This document shows, piece after piece, positions 26,662-35,464 of a DNA stretch of 64,000 bases. Position 1 is the stretch's first letter, and each line of letters starts with the position of its first letter. The translations under genes were made by a program, and so were the position numbers. Origin of the DNA: Anabaenopsis elenkinii CCIBt3563 (GTDB lineage: Bacteria; Cyanobacteriota; Cyanobacteriia; Cyanobacteriales; Nostocaceae); the NCBI RefSeq assembly GCF_015245355.1, contig NZ_CP063311.1, positions 3,057,715 through 3,121,714 on the forward strand, given 5' to 3'. The notes below the pieces were generated by a model. It searched no databases. It was given only the letters and a program-made list of their open reading frames with translations, and was not told where the DNA came from.

Positions 26662-27789
26662 ATGACCACCCTAACAATCAAAGAACTCACCCAAGCAGTA
26701 GGACAAGGGATAACCCCCCGGATGGTGAGACATTACCATCAACTAGGACTACTACCACAACCACAGCGATCGCCAGGGAACTACCGCCTGTACACAGATA
26801 GAGATATAGTTAGACTGCAGCGCATAGTCGCCTTAAAAAACCAAGGCTTTCAACTTAACCATATTCGTCAGATTTTAGAAATAGAACCAGAAACAGACAA
26901 CAGCAAAAGCCTAACAGAGCAACTGCAAAAACAATATAGAGCTGTAATGCAGCAAATATCTCAACTCAGACAAACAGCCTCAGCATTAGAGAGCTTATTA
27001 GGACGCGATCGCCATTGTCAAATCATGCAAGCCGAAGTATTATCGCAACTCAAACTGCTAGAAGTAGAAACCCAAGTAGGACTAGGAGAACTTAATCAAC
27101 TGTGGAGTGGGTTAGATGCAGAAGTACATAATCATGCAGAAGCATTTACCGAGTCATTACAACGCATCCTTCCTGACCTGTCCGAGCGTTCGGAAATTGA
27201 ACAACATTTAATAGCTCAACTAGTTTTAGCCTGTGGTGATGTGAGTTTAGTATCCTTTGTCAAACTCAGTCCAGGTGCGATCGCCAGCAGTCGTAAAACT
27301 TTAAAAACCGGGTGTAAAATAGTCGTAGATATCCCCACAGTCGCCGCCGCCTTAGACCAGACCAGACTCACCCACCTAGGGTGTGAAATTATCACCTTAA
27401 TTGACAACCCCCATATTACCACCGCCCCAGAAGCGGAAACAGAATTCTGGGAACAGGACAAATGGCGGCAAAAACTTGCCCAAATTAGCAATAATAGTAT
27501 ATTAGTCATAGGCTACGCCCCCTCAGTCCTCTTAGAGACCTGTGAAGCCATCAAGCAGCAAAAAATCCAACCAGCCCTGATTGTAGGCTTACCCATAGGC
27601 TTTAGCCATGCTCCCGCTGCCAAACGCCGACTTATGGAACAACCGATACCATACATTACCATAGAAGGAACCCTAGGAGGAGGCTTACTAGCGGCCACAG
27701 CCCTCAACTCCTTAGTAGAAACCTTAATCACCAAACCCCACTGCCACTGTCATCTTACCGGAACTTGGCGGGAGCGTGAAAGCCCCTGA
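26662..27789 (+). CDS. coaR: Cobalt-responsive MerR-family activator CoaR with precorrin isomerase-like domain
   Basis: 375 residues. An N-terminal MerR helix-turn-helix (residues 4-72: TPRMVRHYHQLGLLPQPQR, GNYRLYTDRDIVRLQRI) and a coiled-coil dimerisation helix are followed by a precorrin-8X methylmutase (CbiC/CobH)-like domain from about 165 to 350 (LACGDVSLVSFVKLSPGAI, PVI-type core, LIVGLPIGFSHAPAAKRRLM, EGTLGGGLLAATALNSLV). The C-terminus has Cys361-His362-Cys363, equivalent to the Cys-His-Cys motif known to be required for cobalt sensing in Synechocystis CoaR. It activates coaT across the shared operator. Its 3' end is convergent with the FecCD permease gene, 53 bp away. Confidence 0.92.
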   Translation: MTTLTIKELTQAVGQGITPRMVRHYHQLGLLPQPQRSPGNYRLYTDRDIVRLQRIVALKNQGFQLNHIRQILEIEPETDNSKSLTEQLQKQYRAVMQQISQLRQTASALESLLGRDRHCQIMQAEVLSQLKLLEVETQVGLGELNQLWSGLDAEVHNHAEAFTESLQRILPDLSERSEIEQHLIAQLVLACGDVSLVSFVKLSPGAIASSRKTLKTGCKIVVDIPTVAAALDQTRLTHLGCEIITLIDNPHITTAPEAETEFWEQDKWRQKLAQISNNSILVIGYAPSVLLETCEAIKQQKIQPALIVGLPIGFSHAPAAKRRLMEQPIPYITIEGTLGGGLLAATALNSLVETLITKPHCHCHLTGTWRERESP

Positions 27790-27842
27790 GAAGCAGCAAC
27801 GCAGTTGCGTACTTAGTGCTTTAGACAGAGGTCAAAAAAATA

Positions 27843-28946
27843 TCAGTATCTGCGGCGCAAAATCAACCAACTAACAACCGGAGTTCCAATTAAAGCTGTC
27901 ACAGAGTTGAGGGGTAAAACTAGCTGATTTCCTGGTAACTGAGACACCAAATCTGCAATTAAAGCCAAAATACCCCCCATGCTGGTTACAGCAGGTACTA
28001 ATACCCGATGGTCTGAAGTATGAAATAAACTGCGACACAGGTGAGGAACAGAAACACCTAAAAAAGCGATCGGACCACAAAAAGCCGTAATTGCCCCTGC
28101 TAAAATAGAAGCACTAGTAATCAACCAAAACCGAGTCGGTTGTACAGCTAAACCCAGAGTACTAGCATAAGACTCACCTAGCAGCAGTGCATTTAAAGGT
28201 TTTGACAACAGAATAGCTATAACTAACCCCAAAACTACCACAGGCGCTAAAACTAATATTTGCGTCCAGGTAACACCGCTAAAACTGCCAAAAGTCCATT
28301 GTATGTAAGTTTGGATATTATTAGTTTCACTAAATTGCAGCAAAATACTCACTAACGCACTTGTAGCATAGCCAAACAACAAACCTAAAATTAGCAGTTG
28401 CATTGTATCTTGAACACGCCGCGCTACTACTAAGACCAAGCCTAAAGTTAAACCTGCGCCCAAACTTGCAGCCATCACCAAACTTAAATCACCTATTATA
28501 CCTAAACTTTTGAATATTACACCCGCACCACTAGCACTTGCTGTCAGAACAACTAAAGCCACCCCCAAACTAGCACCGGAACTAATTCCTAACACAAAAG
28601 GACCCGCCAAAGGATTTCTAAATAAAGTTTGCATTTGCAAACCACTCAGACCTAGAGCAACACCTGCTAAGGTAGCTGTTATGGCTTTTGGTAAGCGGAA
28701 TTTGAGAATAATATTCGTCCATGTGGCTTTTTCTGGTTCTCCTCCTAGTAAGATGATTAGAACTTGCTTTAGGGGTATATCTACAGAACCAAAAGCTAAA
28801 TCTAGTAAGAAGGCGAAGATTAAAAATGTTAGTAAGGTGAGAAATATCAGGGATTGCCGATTTATCTTTTTATGTCTAAGTAATTTAAGTTTCAATTTAA
28901 CTAACCGCCAACTTCGCCAAGATAAGAATGAGATAATTTCACGCAT
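27843..28946 (-). CDS. FecCD/BtuC-type ABC importer permease
   Basis: 367 residues with eight to ten membrane segments and the family signature of iron-siderophore/cobalamin importers: LPKAITATLAGVALGLSGLQMQTLFRNPLAGPFVLGISSGASLG, FLGVSVPHLCRSLF and LLIGLLFGYATSALV-like blocks. It lies 31 bp downstream of the substrate-binding protein in a four-gene leftward operon. It should form a homodimeric channel. No cognate ATPase gene is in the window, because coaR follows on the other strand, so the ATPase must be encoded elsewhere. Confidence 0.92.
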   Translation of the reverse strand: MREIISFLSWRSWRLVKLKLKLLRHKKINRQSLIFLTLLTFLIFAFLLDLAFGSVDIPLKQVLIILLGGEPEKATWTNIILKFRLPKAITATLAGVALGLSGLQMQTLFRNPLAGPFVLGISSGASLGVALVVLTASASGAGVIFKSLGIIGDLSLVMAASLGAGLTLGLVLVVARRVQDTMQLLILGLLFGYATSALVSILLQFSETNNIQTYIQWTFGSFSGVTWTQILVLAPVVVLGLVIAILLSKPLNALLLGESYASTLGLAVQPTRFWLITSASILAGAITAFCGPIAFLGVSVPHLCRSLFHTSDHRVLVPAVTSMGGILALIADLVSQLPGNQLVLPLNSVTALIGTPVVSWLILRRRY

Positions 28947-28977
28947 TATTATAAGTTTTTAGTCGGGACTTGAGTCC

Positions 28978-30174
28978 TCAAGTTAATTTGCGGTAATACA
29001 CTAGCTGATGCTTGGGTAATATTTGGGGATGAAATATTTTGATTAAGTCAGATAGAACTATGTCAGGGTTACTAATACCACTTTCCCAATAATCGTTTCC
29101 TTGATATTCGTTTAATTGGGCATCATTATTATATAGGTTGCCTGTTTTTACAGCTTGAAAAGCATTATAACGCTGATCTTCGTTTAATAAATCTTGTAAA
29201 CTTTGCCAAGATTGACTAAAGTTAAGCCAGTAGTCAGCATTAGCCGCACGTTCCAAGACAACCTCAAAGGATAGGGGTAAACTCCCAGATGTGTTATCAT
29301 CACTCCACAGATAATTTGCCCCAGCATCATTAAGATACTTGGCTACATAACTATCTCCTGCTGGCATAAACCAAGTTCCTTGAAAGTTAAATCCCACAAA
29401 TACAGTAGGACGATTGTTGACCAACTGAGTTTTTGCGGCAATTTCTTCATATTTACTCGCAATTTGATTAAACACTTTTTCGGCTTTTTCTTCTTGGTTG
29501 AAAAATAAAGCGGTGAATTTTATCCACTCGCTTCTTCCTAGTGGTGAATTTTCCATATATTCCGCATTAATCGCCACTTTTAACCCAGCATCTAATAGTT
29601 GGGGATAACTATCTGTTTGTGTATTTCCTACCGCATAGGTTGTAATTAACGCCGGATTTAATTCTAATATCTGCTCGATGTTGGTATTATTGTTTCTACC
29701 AACTTCTGTGATATTACCTGCTTTAATTCTCTCTACCACTTCCGGTGTATTAACTTGCTTGAAATCTCTTACACCCAGGAGTTTATCTAGTAATCCTAAT
29801 TTGGTAAAATGCGGTAAATGGGTAGTGGAAAGAGAGACAACAGAATCTACAGGTACTGTGATTACTTGGGTCTCTCTAAAGTTTTCTGGTACAGGGGCGC
29901 CACATTGAACTAATACATATTTGAAATCTCGATTGGCATCACGCCAAGGACTTTTAACAGTAACAACTTTGTAGGCTTTATGATATTCTACATCAAAACC
30001 TTGGGCGTAATTGATAGTAGCTTTGACAGGAAAATAATCAAGATTGGGATCATATGTTTGACCACAGGAGTTGATCAGATTAGGATGATTACAAGCAATA
30101 ACTAAAGTAGCAACAAACAAAAATAAACACCCATAAAGGTTTATTATACGTCGAATATATTTGGCATAATTCAT
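28978..30174 (-). CDS. Iron-complex/cobalamin ABC transporter substrate-binding lipoprotein
   Basis: 398 residues from the ATG at 30174. A hydrophobic N-terminus ends in a lipobox-like LVIAC, so the protein is probably a lipoprotein. The two lobes of a FecB/BtuF cluster binding protein are visible: RVVSLSTTHLPHFTKLGLLDKLLGV-like residues, NIEQILELNPALITTYAV, then PTVFVGFNFQGTWFMPAG, YLNDAGANYLW, SLPLSFEVVLERAANADYWL. The start region AKYIRRIINLYGCLFLFVATL is plausible. It is the third gene of the TonB receptor operon. The iron chelate or corrinoid bound cannot be told from the sequence. Confidence 0.88.
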   Translation of the reverse strand: MNYAKYIRRIINLYGCLFLFVATLVIACNHPNLINSCGQTYDPNLDYFPVKATINYAQGFDVEYHKAYKVVTVKSPWRDANRDFKYVLVQCGAPVPENFRETQVITVPVDSVVSLSTTHLPHFTKLGLLDKLLGVRDFKQVNTPEVVERIKAGNITEVGRNNNTNIEQILELNPALITTYAVGNTQTDSYPQLLDAGLKVAINAEYMENSPLGRSEWIKFTALFFNQEEKAEKVFNQIASKYEEIAAKTQLVNNRPTVFVGFNFQGTWFMPAGDSYVAKYLNDAGANYLWSDDNTSGSLPLSFEVVLERAANADYWLNFSQSWQSLQDLLNEDQRYNAFQAVKTGNLYNNDAQLNEYQGNDYWESGISNPDIVLSDLIKIFHPQILPKHQLVYYRKLT

Positions 30175-30212
30175 ATTATTTACTCGATAAATGACAGATA
30201 TCACAGAATTAA

Positions 30213-30310
30213 TGAACCACAGATGAACACAGATGAATCTGCTTGAATAAATCCAGTATCCTTCCTCTTGTGTTTTCTTGTGTTTGTGTTCTCTGCTTGT
30301 CTGTGGTTCA
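30213..30310. repeat. Inverted-repeat element within the iron-uptake operon
   Basis: TGAACCACAGA (30213-30223) and TCTGTGGTTCA (30300-30310) are exact inverted copies about 76 bp apart. Partly complementary AACACAG/TTGTGTTTGTGTT stretches lie between them. It sits between the 2Fe-2S protein gene and the binding-protein gene, so it would be transcribed and could fold in the mRNA. It is a small MITE-like or palindromic repeat with no coding content. Confidence 0.55.
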
Positions 30311-30321
30311 ATAAATCCAAG

Positions 30322-31194
30322 TTAATCCAACACAGGAGGGTAAGAATGTTCTCTCACCTGATTACCTTTTACCAAATGTTCCTCAACAATAGTCTGGGCT
30401 ACATCAGGAGTAACACGAGTGTACCAACTCCTATCCTCAGAATTAAACACTACTGGACCGAGTTTACAAACTTCCAAACAGCCAGATGTTCTGACTTCTA
30501 TATCTAAACCTGCTTTCTCCACTGCTGTTTTTAAAGCTGTAAATGTAGGTTCCCATTTTCGAGAAGGAAGACAACGCCCGGAGGTACACACTGATATATA
30601 AGAACGCTTTAAAGGGTTGCGGGTAAATGGTATGGGTTTGGTTCCTAAGACGTAAATTTCCCGTAATTGTTCATACAGGGCTAATTTAGATAAATTAGGT
30701 TTACCTTCTGGTAATAAATTTTCATCTTCCACAAAGGGATTAGGTAAAAATATGGTCATCACTTCGACATTTGCACCATTCCAAAATTTAATCCCCCAAC
30801 TTCTGGGACTTCCTTGTGCGTTAAAGCGGCGATAAAATGCAGCGCGACTAACTTGACGCTGTTGTCTTAATTCCAATGGTGTTTTACATTCAGGACCACC
30901 TAAGCTGGGTTCAATACATAAGTGTAAATGCCAACCTTCAGCGGCTACTGTTAAATAACCATCATATAAAATACATAATTTAGGTGCAGCAGTAAATTCT
31001 AATTCTAATACACCACCTTCAGCAACGTGACCTACTCCTACTTGTTGCCAATTTTCCTGAAATAAGGTATAAAGTAGTGATGATAAGACATCGCTACTGG
31101 CATCAAAATCTTCATATTCAACTCTACCTCCTGAAAGCAAAGGTTCTGTTTTCATCAGATTTAATGGTTTTACCCAAGGATTAAATTGAGTCAT
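30322..31194 (-). CDS. Protein with C-terminal thioredoxin-like [2Fe-2S] ferredoxin domain
   Basis: 290 residues. The last 90 form a thioredoxin-fold [2Fe-2S] domain with four cysteines arranged as CTSGRC (C-x4-C) and CLEVC (C-x3-C), followed by GPVVF. The first 190 or so residues are a separate domain (LYTLFQENWQQVGVGHVAEGG, HLHLCIEPSLGGPECKTP, WGIKFWNGANVEVMTIFLPNPF) that recurs with this ferredoxin in cyanobacterial iron-uptake operons. I do not know its function. Placed between a TonB receptor and an ABC binding protein, it may reduce and release the imported metal complex in the cytoplasm, which is an inference. Confidence 0.8.
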   Translation of the reverse strand: MTQFNPWVKPLNLMKTEPLLSGGRVEYEDFDASSDVLSSLLYTLFQENWQQVGVGHVAEGGVLELEFTAAPKLCILYDGYLTVAAEGWHLHLCIEPSLGGPECKTPLELRQQRQVSRAAFYRRFNAQGSPRSWGIKFWNGANVEVMTIFLPNPFVEDENLLPEGKPNLSKLALYEQLREIYVLGTKPIPFTRNPLKRSYISVCTSGRCLPSRKWEPTFTALKTAVEKAGLDIEVRTSGCLEVCKLGPVVFNSEDRSWYTRVTPDVAQTIVEEHLVKGNQVREHSYPPVLD

Positions 31195-31217
31195 AGGATT
31201 TGCTTGTGACTAAATTT

Positions 31218-33212
31218 TTAGAATGTTGAACTCAAACCAACTTGAAAAACTCTACCTGCGTCAGGGAAACCAGGAAATAGCTGATAGCGTTGGTTGAAAA
31301 TATTATCTACACTACCATTAAGTACAAGGTTATCACTCAGGGAAATTCGCAGTTTAGTATCAAAGGTGGTATAACCAGATAAAAATTCTGTGTTGGTATT
31401 ATTGGTAGGATACCCACTCAGGGAATGCATGAGAAATGCTAAATATAGGCCTTGAGCATTTTCATAGGATATTCCCGCATTTAAACTATTTGCACCTGCA
31501 AAACGCAACTCTTTACCTACTTCAGCAGGATTGGTACTTTCTAAAATGCGCGGGTCATTGAGGGTATAATTGGTAAAGGCAAATATATTCTGGGCTAGTT
31601 GCACATTTAATGCTGCTTCGATTCCTCTGGTACGCACTAAGTCAATATTTTCAAAACTGGATATGGGACTACGACGAATAAAAGCAATATTATCTGATTG
31701 AGTATTTTGGAAAAATGTTAAGCGCAGTAAACCAAAATCACCAAGTTTCTGATCGATCCCAATATCATAACTATTGCCTTTTTCGGGTCTTAAATCGGGA
31801 TTCCCTACAAAAGTCGCACCTTGAGCAAATAACTGAAATAGGGTAGGTACACGGAAATTTCTGATGTAGTTAACTCTGAGGGTGGTGGAATCAGATAATC
31901 CTAGTTTGGCTCCGATACTTGGTGATGTAAAGGAACCATTGGCTAAACTGTTGAAATCTTGGCGTAAACCTAAGTTAACACCGAGTCCAGGTGTGACATC
32001 TACCTCATATTTAGCAAATAATGCACCTTGACTAATGCTGTCGTCATAACTAAATGTTCTGCTATTATCAGCCAAATTTAAACTACTATTAGTTGCTGAT
32101 ACATTGCGGTAATCAAACCCATAAACTAAAATCTGATTGTTGGCAAGTTTCCAACTGTGCTGTGTTTGGATACCATAGGAATTCTGTCTGTTGTCTCTTT
32201 GGTTTGTGGGACTATCAAACCTTGTATTGAGAAAGTCTGTGTAAATCTTGGCTGTTAATAGGGAATCTTTTCCTTCTGCTAGCTGAGAGTTCCAAGTTAA
32301 ATCAAGTAAAACCTGGTCGGTGTATTTGCGATTATTAGGAGTTAAGGAATTGAAAAATCCTTGTCCTCCTTGAGGTTCAGGAATTGCTACTCCTCCTGAG
32401 ACTCCCTGATTTTTCCCTAAATATAAACTAGAAAGGGTTAAAGTATTTCTGTTTCCTAAATCTGCCTCTAATTTGACATTAAAATTATTGAAAAGAACAT
32501 CATCATTTTCCCTTGTCCCCTGAAAATTAGCTTCGGGAATGGAAAAAGGATAATTATTCTGGGCTTGGGTGCGATTATAACCTAAAACCCAAGATATATT
32601 ACCCAACCTACCACTATTTTGAATAGTTTGCTGATTTAATCCGTAGGCGCCCAGGGTAACTCCGGACTGGGTGGTGATTTTCTCTGTGGGACGACGAGTA
32701 ATAATACTAATCACTCCCCCAATTGCATCGGAACCATATAAAGTAGAACCACCACCGGGTAAAACTTCTACTCTTTCTATATTGTTGGTGGTAATTTCTG
32801 AAAGGTCAAAACCACCAGAACCTAAATTATTTATTGGTCTACCGTCAAGTAAAATTAAAACTTGTTCAGTCCTAGAACCGCGAATAAATTGACCGCTTAA
32901 TGCACCAACTCCTGTCCCCACTGTACCATCACTCAAAACACCGGGGAGGAATCGTAGGGCTTCTTTGACTGTGCGCGCACCTTTGGCTTCTATTTCTTCT
33001 TGGGTAATTACATACACTGGACGTGTAGAATCTTGAACTGTTCCATCACGGCGCAGGGGAGAAGATACTGGCTGATTTAAGAGTTTATCGATGACCGTCA
33101 GTTCAATATCAGCTTCTGGTTCTGAAGCTATGACATATTCTGTTGATAAAATTAAATAATTTGTATTTAAAATTAGTAAGTTGAGCAAACAACACCTGTA
33201 AAACTTATACAT
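31218..33212 (-). CDS. TonB-dependent outer-membrane receptor
   Basis: 664 residues. A signal-like N-terminus (hydrophobic to about residue 29, YVIASEPEAD) is followed by a plug domain (residues about 60-170: RPVYVITQEEIEAKGARTVKEALRFLPGV, LILLDGRPINN, ERVEVLPGGGSTLYGSDAIGGVISIITR) and a 22-strand beta-barrel with a terminal F (GLSSTF). In its domains it is of the BtuB/siderophore receptor type. A GAGAGGA ribosome site precedes the ATG. It is the first gene of the operon that also encodes the 2Fe-2S protein, binding lipoprotein and permease. A Fur-box-like site lies 230-250 bp upstream, so low-iron induction is likely. Confidence 0.93.
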   Translation of the reverse strand: MYKFYRCCLLNLLILNTNYLILSTEYVIASEPEADIELTVIDKLLNQPVSSPLRRDGTVQDSTRPVYVITQEEIEAKGARTVKEALRFLPGVLSDGTVGTGVGALSGQFIRGSRTEQVLILLDGRPINNLGSGGFDLSEITTNNIERVEVLPGGGSTLYGSDAIGGVISIITRRPTEKITTQSGVTLGAYGLNQQTIQNSGRLGNISWVLGYNRTQAQNNYPFSIPEANFQGTRENDDVLFNNFNVKLEADLGNRNTLTLSSLYLGKNQGVSGGVAIPEPQGGQGFFNSLTPNNRKYTDQVLLDLTWNSQLAEGKDSLLTAKIYTDFLNTRFDSPTNQRDNRQNSYGIQTQHSWKLANNQILVYGFDYRNVSATNSSLNLADNSRTFSYDDSISQGALFAKYEVDVTPGLGVNLGLRQDFNSLANGSFTSPSIGAKLGLSDSTTLRVNYIRNFRVPTLFQLFAQGATFVGNPDLRPEKGNSYDIGIDQKLGDFGLLRLTFFQNTQSDNIAFIRRSPISSFENIDLVRTRGIEAALNVQLAQNIFAFTNYTLNDPRILESTNPAEVGKELRFAGANSLNAGISYENAQGLYLAFLMHSLSGYPTNNTNTEFLSGYTTFDTKLRISLSDNLVLNGSVDNIFNQRYQLFPGFPDAGRVFQVGLSSTF

Positions 33213-33442
33213 TAAATTCCTCTCTATAAATATGGTTGTGAATTAGATTGGTTCCAAAGTGGCGTTGATTAATCATGGAAACAGATAAACTCTTGTTTGC
33301 ATGGATGAGTTTTTTGATATGCAAATTCAGCACCACAAAATACTTTTATGTAGCAAAAAGGTTTATTTCCACACATCATCCCAATGACGCTGAACTTACC
33401 CCCAAAGTTCAGGTGTTAAATGTTATGTTTTGGATGGAAAGT

Positions 33443-33463
33443 CAATGATAATGATTATTATTC
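33443..33463 (-). promoter_or_regulatory. Fur-box-like site upstream of the TonB receptor operon
   Basis: AATGATAATGATTATTATT consists of successive NATWAT hexamers and closely matches the Fur consensus (GATAATGATAATCATTATC). It lies in the 465-bp divergent region between the receptor gene and the pentapeptide-repeat gene. The receptor gene is the natural target. I looked for a cobalamin riboswitch on the same strand and saw none. Confidence 0.65.
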
Positions 33464-33677
33464 TAATACGAGTGCTTTGTCAATACAAAAAGGTCAGAAA
33501 AGTATGATGGAGATTACAGCCTAAAGTCCTCAAAGCAGGATACATAAGGGTAAGAGAGATTAGATTAAACTCCTGACTAATCTGACTTGCCTGTTTGTAG
33601 AAGTGACAATAATATTGTGGGGATAAGCCTAAAAGCACTTTATCTTAATACATTTAATAGTATAAGATCCATAGAGT

Positions 33678-34259
33678 ATGGAAAAGTATGAACTGAAACC
33701 AAATTCCGACCTCAGAAAGGCTAACTTGTCTGGCTGTGATCTAAGTATGATAGACTTGAGGGATGCTGATCTAAGTGGGGCAAATCTAGCCTATAGTGTC
33801 CTGGTTATGGCGGATCTGCGGGGAGCTAATCTCACTGGGGCTAATCTCCGGGGAGCTAATCTAGAGGGCTGTAACCTGTTTAATACCTCCCTATGTGAAG
33901 CTGACCTGCGGGATACCTGCCTACAATGGGCTAACCTAGCTTATGCTAACCTGTGTAAGTCCAACTTGCAGGGAGCTAATCTAGAGGGAGCTAACCTGTG
34001 GAATACCTCTTTACAGGAAGTCAAGTTCGAGGGTATTAATGGTTCGAGAGTTAAAATAGATACCATGACAGTTAATGAACTGAATTGGAAACGAGCTAAT
34101 CTGGAAAATAGCTTATTGAAAGTGGATGGGTCCTTAGATGGATACGGACATGGAGCAGCACAGCTGGATCAGTCAGGGGTAACATTAATCCAGAGTAAGC
34201 CTCCACTGGTGCCTATAATTTACTGGATTAGGAATTTACTGTCTAGGCGACATGATTAG
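33678..34259 (+). CDS. Pentapeptide-repeat protein
   Basis: 193 residues. Residues about 10-145 are A(D/N)LxX pentapeptides (DLRKANLSGCDL, ADLSGANL, ADLRGANLTGANLRGANLEGCNL, ANLQGANLEGANLWNTSL) that form a quadrilateral beta-helix. The C-terminal 40 residues are not repetitive and end with a short hydrophobic, basic tail (LVPIIYWIRNLLSRRHD). Their molecular role is usually unknown. It is transcribed divergently from the iron-uptake operon. Confidence 0.88.
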   Translation: MEKYELKPNSDLRKANLSGCDLSMIDLRDADLSGANLAYSVLVMADLRGANLTGANLRGANLEGCNLFNTSLCEADLRDTCLQWANLAYANLCKSNLQGANLEGANLWNTSLQEVKFEGINGSRVKIDTMTVNELNWKRANLENSLLKVDGSLDGYGHGAAQLDQSGVTLIQSKPPLVPIIYWIRNLLSRRHD

Positions 34260-34375
34260 ATCACTAGCGACCCTGATGATTATGGGGTGTATCTGCTATA
34301 TAAAACCTAGACAAAACTAGACTTTACTTTCTACTTCAATGGGAGCATGGGAGCAGTTATCCCTGGTGTAGACTT

Positions 34376-35455
34376 TCACGCCTTAGCCAGACGCGATAAA
34401 TTAATTGCAGCGTTCAGATCCCTATCTATCTCAAAACTGCAGTTCTCGCAATGATAAATTCTTTCGGACAAAGAAAGAATTTGTTGTTTATGTCCACAGT
34501 GAGAACAAGTTTTACTTGATGGATAAAATCTATCAGCAACTATAATTTCACATCCAAATTTTTTAGCTTTATACTCTAGCTGACGCTTAAACTCATAAAA
34601 CCCACAATCAGCTATTGCTTGGGCTAATTTATGATTAGACAACATTCCTGAAACATTTAAATCTTCTATTACTATCTTCGCGTGGTTTTTGCATAAGTAA
34701 GTAGTAAGTTTATGAAGAGTATCTTTTCTCAGGTTTGCTATTCTTGTATGATGTCTAGCTAGTTTAATTTTAGCTTTATGCTTATTATTTGAACCTTTAG
34801 CTTTTCTGCAATAAACCTTAGATAATCTTTGCAGTTTAGCTAAGTTATGCTTGTAGTGCTTAGGATTAGCAAATATAACACCAGTGCTTAGTGTAGCTAA
34901 TTCCTTAACTCCTAAATCAACACCAACAACATCATTATCTTTAATGGTTGGCAAGTATTCTTTTTCATAAGAAAATGCTATATACCAACTATCAGCAGTC
35001 CTAGAAATAGTAATACTTTTGCACGTGGTATGAGGTAATCCTTCATGAGTTTTTACCCATCCAATTGTTGGTAGTTTTATTGATGTGCCACCCACAGGAA
35101 TTGGTTTACCACCTGCATCAATTGTAAAACTATCATTTTTACCTTTCTTTTTGAAGTTAGGATATTGAGACTGTCCTTGAAAAAATCTTTGGAAAGCTTC
35201 TCCTAAACTATCAAAAGCATATTGAGTGATTTTTTGACAAATACCTTTTTCTTTAATCCATGTCAACTCAGGTTTTACGTGATTATTAAAAAATTTCTTG
35301 AGGATATATTTGTTTGGCTTTAATCCATCTTTGTACAAATTTTGCCAAGTTGCTAAACCCCAATTATAGGTAAACCTGGCTATACCAGCGTGTTGAGCCA
35401 TTAATATTTCTTGGGTTTTATTTAACTTGAGTTTTGTTTTAATGGATAAAAGCAT
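34376..35455 (-). CDS. tnpB: TnpB, RNA-guided RuvC nuclease of an IS607 element
   Basis: 359 residues and intact. An N-terminal OrfB helix-turn-helix-like domain (LNKTQEILMAQHAGIARFTYNWGL) is followed by a RuvC core with the three acidic residues Asp180 (GVDLGVKEL), Glu264 (IEDLNVSG) and Asp344 (EIDRDLNAA). A zinc finger, Cys317/Cys320/Cys336/Cys339, is inserted before motif III. TnpB proteins are the ancestors of Cas12 and are guided by an omega-RNA that usually spans the end of tnpB and the element right end. Here the RNA would extend leftward past 34376. The protein is somewhat shorter than the usual 370-410 residues but lacks none of the motifs. Confidence 0.92.
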   Translation of the reverse strand: MLLSIKTKLKLNKTQEILMAQHAGIARFTYNWGLATWQNLYKDGLKPNKYILKKFFNNHVKPELTWIKEKGICQKITQYAFDSLGEAFQRFFQGQSQYPNFKKKGKNDSFTIDAGGKPIPVGGTSIKLPTIGWVKTHEGLPHTTCKSITISRTADSWYIAFSYEKEYLPTIKDNDVVGVDLGVKELATLSTGVIFANPKHYKHNLAKLQRLSKVYCRKAKGSNNKHKAKIKLARHHTRIANLRKDTLHKLTTYLCKNHAKIVIEDLNVSGMLSNHKLAQAIADCGFYEFKRQLEYKAKKFGCEIIVADRFYPSSKTCSHCGHKQQILSLSERIYHCENCSFEIDRDLNAAINLSRLAKA

Positions 35456-35464
35456 TGCTCGACA

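Noticed and set aside
33213..33677. Possible cobalamin riboswitch upstream of the TonB receptor
   Set aside because: A GCCACT core occurs near the gene on the right strand, but the B12-box surroundings and the upstream paired elements are absent. A Fur-like box explains regulation better.
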